Assembly (NCBI GenBank): GCA_947589175.1
Contig: CANPZR010000128.1
Coordinates: 1-7,309 of the forward strand
Direction: 5' to 3'
DNA: 7,309 bases
Origin: an uncultured Lachnospiraceae bacterium
Lineage (GTDB): Bacteria; Bacillota; Clostridia; Lachnospirales; Lachnospiraceae
Every line of letters begins with the position of its first letter. Within the stretch, counting starts at the first letter, position 1. This document shows positions 6,618 to 7,309 of the stretch, in pieces. The position numbers and the translations under genes were made by a program. The notes under the pieces are model-generated. The model did no database searches, had not been told where the DNA came from, and worked only from the letters and a program-made list of their open reading frames with translations.

Positions 6618-7309
6618 ATGAAAGTAATTGATTGTGCTATTTTATTATCAAGCTGCGCAGTAGAAATATATTTAATTTATACATTTTTTAGTATATTTTT
6701 TGAGAAAAGGATATATTTTGATGATAATAAATATAGAGTGTGGGGATATAATCTGATAGCTGTTTTGCTTTTGTTTTTTTGTAATGCCATCGGAAATGGC
6801 GATATGAATTTATTTTTATTTCCACTTAGTACATGGTTTTATATTTTAATATTGTTTTATGGGAAGTTTGGAAGCAGATTATTATACTTTTTTATGGCAT
6901 TTTCAATTATTTGGGGAAGTGAGTGGATTTATGCCATCATACTTGGAGTGGGGAATAATGCTTATAAGAATATGTCACAAATGCCTTTTATGGTATTGTC
7001 GCTTAAACTTTTGACATATGTGTTATTTATTGTATTAGAGCATTTAATGGGAAAACGAAAAAGAAAAATGAGCAATAAACTATTCATAAATTATTTATGC
7101 CTTCCACTTGCCAGCTTTGTTATGATGAATGTGATATTTTATTCTGATATAGATTTCTCATCGGGCACAAAAATAATGATGACAATTTGTTATATATTTA
7201 TGCTTTTGGGAAATATAATTGTTTTTTATGCGTTTAATCAGTATTCTGAAGAAGTGAATAATAATTTAGAAAAACAAATTTTAATAACAAAGCAAAAAGC
7301 GGATTTAGA
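6618..7309 (+). CDS. AgrC-like sensor histidine kinase, membrane sensor domain (3' end cut by window)
   Basis: The first 230 codons of an open frame that runs off the window. GAGG at 6608-6611 lies 6 nt before the ATG at 6618; the neighbouring ATG at 6614 is in a frame that closes after five codons. The visible protein is very hydrophobic, with six or seven likely membrane segments at about 6-28, 42-58, 63-81, 86-110, 122-143, 155-175 and 186-206. A basic cytoplasmic loop (GKRKRKMSNK, 145-154) follows the fifth. A polar helical stretch begins at about 208 (QYSEEVNNNLEKQ), where AgrC-type kinases have the coiled coil leading to the phosphorylated His region and GHKL ATPase. Those catalytic parts are beyond the window, so kinase identity rests on topology, length of the sensor and position behind a LytTR regulator. 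AgrC-type sensors detect extracellular peptides at the membrane. A membrane protein of another kind is the less likely alternative. Confidence 0.82.
   Translation, partial: MKVIDCAILLSSCAVEIYLIYTFFSIFFEKRIYFDDNKYRVWGYNLIAVLLLFFCNAIGNGDMNLFLFPLSTWFYILILFYGKFGSRLLYFFMAFSIIWGSEWIYAIILGVGNNAYKNMSQMPFMVLSLKLLTYVLFIVLEHLMGKRKRKMSNKLFINYLCLPLASFVMMNVIFYSDIDFSSGTKIMMTICYIFMLLGNIIVFYAFNQYSEEVNNNLEKQILITKQKADL

Overview
The window looks like chromosomal DNA from an anaerobic Firmicute, most likely Lachnospiraceae (Clostridium cluster XIVa). The reasons are a clostridial-type pyruvate,phosphate dikinase that I recall as very close to the Clostridium symbiosum enzyme, a homodimeric class II glycyl-tRNA synthetase, strong AGGAGG-type ribosome binding sites, and an AgrA/AgrC-style signalling pair. 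This assignment is recognition from memory, not a database search.

Layout, all on the + strand: (1) 1-345 is the C-terminal end of a GH94 family disaccharide phosphorylase cut by the window edge. (2) 383-1833 is a sigma-A-like promoter and glyS, glycyl-tRNA synthetase; there is no room for a T-box leader. (3) 1918-2820 is a membrane-anchored or secreted C39-like (papain-fold) cysteine peptidase homologue, probably read from the glyS transcript. (4) 2821-3042 holds a terminator-like inverted repeat, then an extended -10 promoter and leader. (5) 3043-5673 is ppdK, complete and with all key residues. (6) 5674-5853 holds three successive hairpins, the last with a U-rich tail (terminator), then a consensus extended -10 promoter lying inside a perfect 9-bp inverted repeat. 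(7) 5854-6603 is a LytTR response regulator, followed 14 bp later by (8) 6618 to the window end, the membrane sensor half of an AgrC-like histidine kinase, cut by the window edge.

The metabolic genes form no single pathway. GH94 releases sugar 1-phosphate from disaccharides and PPDK interconverts pyruvate and phosphoenolpyruvate in PPi-linked glycolysis, while GlyRS is housekeeping. The clearest anomaly is a sharp drop in GC from about 52-65% in hand-counted lines before 5674 to about 27-30% in lines inside the regulator/kinase pair, with a matching switch to TTA/ATA/AAA codons. The two-component pair therefore looks like an acquired accessory cassette placed just behind the ppdK terminator. 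Its peptide signal and processing genes, if any, lie beyond the window. No rRNA, tRNA, CRISPR array or insertion sequence was seen, and no gene-free stretch exceeds 300 bases.
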